From Anaeramoeba flamelloides (lineage: Eukaryota > Metamonada > Anaeramoebidae): 64,000 nt of DNA. The notes beneath the pieces are model-generated. The model had not been told where the DNA came from, did no database searches, and saw only the letters and a list, made by a program, of their open reading frames with translations. Below are positions 61,831 to 64,000 of the stretch, piece after piece (position 1 is the first letter of the stretch; each line of letters begins with the position of its first letter). The stretch is taken from positions 1,736,001 through 1,800,000 of the forward strand of contig JANTQA010000063.1 of assembly GCA_027625915.1 (NCBI GenBank). The letters run 5' to 3'. A program made the position numbers and the translations under genes.

Positions 61831-62576
61831 GTCTCGATTATTTTTTTTTTTTTGACCAATTTCAAATAAGGATTCCTTATCTAGAAATATGTTTAATATT
61901 GAAAATAAACAGGCTTTTCAAATCTTAGTAATTGTCAAAAAATTTTCTCAATTTCTATTAAATTTAGGTAAAAAAATTTAATAGAGATTAGTCCCTTAAT
62001 ATCTTAATTGAATCTTTGTGAAAATAAATGCACGGTTAACTTTGGGAAAAAAATAAGAGTTACTATCCATTAATCAAAATTTTGATCTCGTTTCTAAACA
62101 AAAACAAAGCATAATAAAACATTAACTGGAAATGAGAAAAAGTTATTCTTTTAATTTTACTTGTGCTTGTTGAATTTTATAAAGAGCCAATATAAATTAA
62201 TGAGATCTCATTGACTAAAAACAAAAAAATTGAGAATTGATAAAAAAAAATACTGTTTCAAGTATTTGAACGTATAACGTATTTTGGTACATATGGTTTT
62301 CTTTTTTGGCAATGTTTCAAAATACTTGGCTCCATCGAAAACATAAAATTGAAAAATTTTGAGTTTGAATAATCTTGATGGTTCTTGTAAGATGTTAGTG
62401 ACAAAATAATAATTATTTATAGCATGATAAAAAAATAATAACAAAAAATTACAATAATGATCAAAACCTGACTTTTGAAAATTTATAATTTTTTTTATAA
62501 AATGAAATAATTTTTAATTCTTTAACAAAAATAAAATAAAAAGTTTGAAGAAGCGTCGATTAAATGGCACAATGAT

Positions 62577-64000
62577 ATGGAAGGACATCTAGGTATTTTA
62601 AGGCTACCAAACACTGTTGGCCAATCTTATTCAAGGCCAAAAGAAATTGAATTTTTTTCAAAAATGCATAATTTATTAACTATTGATGATGTAACCGAGA
62701 CTAGTTTTACAGATATGGATACTGTAACTGAACCAGATTCTCAATCTGAAGTAACAGATTTAGGATCTGATGATGATGATGATGGTGATGGTGATGGTGA
62801 TGGTGATGGTGATGATGACGAAATAGAAAAAGAACCACAGGGCGTCGAAAGTTTACCAAATCTACCAGATCCAGAAAGCCTTGATGAATTACCAAATCCT
62901 GAAGATTTGCCAGATTTGCCCGATTTAGAAGATTTACCAGATCTAGACAATTTAAATAGCTTGCCTGATCTTGATAATTTAGAAGATTTACCTGAACCTG
63001 AAAATCTTGAAGATTTGCCAGAAATGTTACCAGAAATGTTACCAGAACCCGAGGATTTGGAAATTTTACCAGATCCTGAAAATAATAGTGAATTGGCAAA
63101 AACTGTTGAACAATCTGAAATTTCAGAAAAAACTGAAATTAGTGAAAGTCAAAAAACAAACGAAACAACAAAAAATGAATCTGAAGATGTCATTACTAAA
63201 GCCACAGAAACCGAAGTAAGCGAATTCTCAGAAAAAAGTGAAAAATCAATTGAGCAATCACAAAAAACATTAGAGAATGATCAAACTGAAACTCAAACTG
63301 ATGTTTTTAATCTTGAACCAAATCAAGAATATCAATTATTAAGAGCTTTAGATAAAGGTTTCGAGAGGTAAAATCTTTAATTATTTTAATTTAATAATTA
63401 ATTAAACAACAAACTGCTGAATCTAACTAATTTTGATCCTTTTCATAATCTATTTATTAGATTATCAATTTTCTATATTGATCTATCCCGTAATATAATA
63501 ATTTTTATATAAATTTATTTAATTTTTTTTTTTCTTAAAAAAGTGTTAATGAAAAATCTTTGTCATTTGATTTTTCAAAAGCAATTTCGGATAAGGAATC
63601 TTGGGATAATTTGCTAATTCCATCTGAACCATTACCGGAATATTATAGATCAATTGGGGAATATATTCGGGCATACCAAAGATGGGCACAAATCATTTTA
63701 AAAACATTGCCTATAATTCCATTACATCCAAGCCAATTTGAAGATCAAATCAATCTTAAACCAATCAAAGTAATAACATTATGATTTATTTATTTATAAT
63801 TAAATATTACAAGCTTTAACTTTGTTTTTTTTTAACTTTTCTTTTCTTTTCTTTTCTTTTCTTTTCTTATTCTTATTCTTATTCTTTTCCTTAATTTTTA
63901 TATTTAATAAAATAATAATAATAATTTTTAGATTGTTGAACAATTAAAAGAATTTAAAATGAAACCAATTTACATGCATACATTTGAAAAATGGTGTAGA
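62577..64000 (+). CDS. Acidic Leu/Pro-repeat protein of unknown function (3' end outside window)
   Basis: Three exons are visible (62577-63367, 63544-63769, 63932-64000 and on), joined in phase by introns of 176 and 162 bp. They give at least 362 residues. The first ATG in the frame is used, but the frame is open for 12 codons above it (from KFEEASIKWHND), so an upstream exon is possible. Residues 1-40 look folded (LGILRLPNTVGQSY). A D/GD run (about 65-80) is followed by a tract of about 12 irregular LPDxEDL-type units (about 92-166), then a Ser/Glu/Thr-rich linker. After intron 1 comes a conserved-looking segment (PLPEYYRSIGEYIRAYQRWA...) that seems to start a real domain, continuing in FKMKPIYMHTFEKWC. 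I do not recognise it. Confidence 0.6.
63836..63892. repeat. (CTTTT)n / (ATTCTT)n simple repeat in an intron
   Basis: About six CTTTT units are followed by three TTATTC units. It lies in the second visible intron of the acidic-protein gene. Confidence 0.85.

Larger units (their letters stand above)
60033..62576. other. Intergenic region of stacked old repeats
   Basis: About 2.5 kb is almost wholly filled by repeat family I, a Tc1/mariner-like 3' fragment, a MITE-like element with inverted ends and family B, in that order. The last 700 bp before the next gene has no recognised repeat and should hold its promoter. The 5-codon-open stretch just before 62577 might be part of an upstream exon. 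Confidence 0.5.

Noticed and set aside
62707-63099. Poly-His/Leu frames on the - strand
   Set aside because: They are the antisense of the D-run and LPDLEDL repeats of the acidic protein.
1-64000. tRNA, rRNA, CRISPR, LTR or virus-like elements
   Set aside because: No T-loop (GTTCRANNC) with matching stems, no rRNA core motifs, no regularly spaced direct repeats, and no reverse transcriptase, integrase or capsid motifs were seen on reading through both strands.

Overview
The window is extremely AT-rich (by eye about 80% A+T) nuclear DNA of a eukaryotic microbe. It has GT-AG introns, long low-complexity runs in proteins (poly-D, EK, SE, RGG), poly-A/T tracts everywhere, and no bacterial operon features. 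All genes read with the standard code (TAA, TAG and TGA as stops). The style fits an AT-rich free-living amoeba or amoeboflagellate, such as an amoebozoan or Anaeramoeba; I cannot place it further from sequence alone.

Layout: (1) 114-304 (+), the last exon of a membrane protein. (2) 2433-6756 (-), a three-repeat MYB transcription factor in six exons. (3) 14275-26274 (-), a full-length Furry/Tao3/MOR2 cell-morphogenesis protein of about 2,906 aa, whose first exon lies 3.3 kb upstream of the large exon. (4) 30103-32253 (+), a vezatin-like membrane protein. (5) 39156-45738 (+), a complete DGAT1-type acyltransferase (448 aa) with a 4.75-kb first intron. (6) 51013-54463 (-), an arginine- and RGG-rich protein with a possible UAP56-binding motif. 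(7) 59095-60032 (+), a small charged protein of unknown role. (8) 62577 to the window end (+), an acidic protein with leucine/proline repeats, cut by the window edge. The rest is AT-rich intergenic or intronic DNA.

The non-coding DNA is packed with short interspersed repeats. I found at least nine families by comparing the window with itself: MITE-like elements with 50-130 bp terminal inverted repeats, decayed Tc1/mariner-like pieces, and three foldback (long-hairpin) elements. Four genes share one architecture: most introns are about 50-400 bp, but one is 2-5 kb and, in three of the four, holds recognisable repeats. Exons hidden behind these long introns were found by splice-phase matching and family alignment: MYB repeats R1/R2, the Furry N-terminus, the DGAT1 N-terminus and the middle exons of the RGG gene. 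No tRNA, rRNA, CRISPR, LTR or virus-like element was recognised.

The genes have no shared pathway. Furry and vezatin are both linked elsewhere to cell shape, cortex or adhesion and are divergently arranged here (3.8 kb apart), but a functional link is only a guess.
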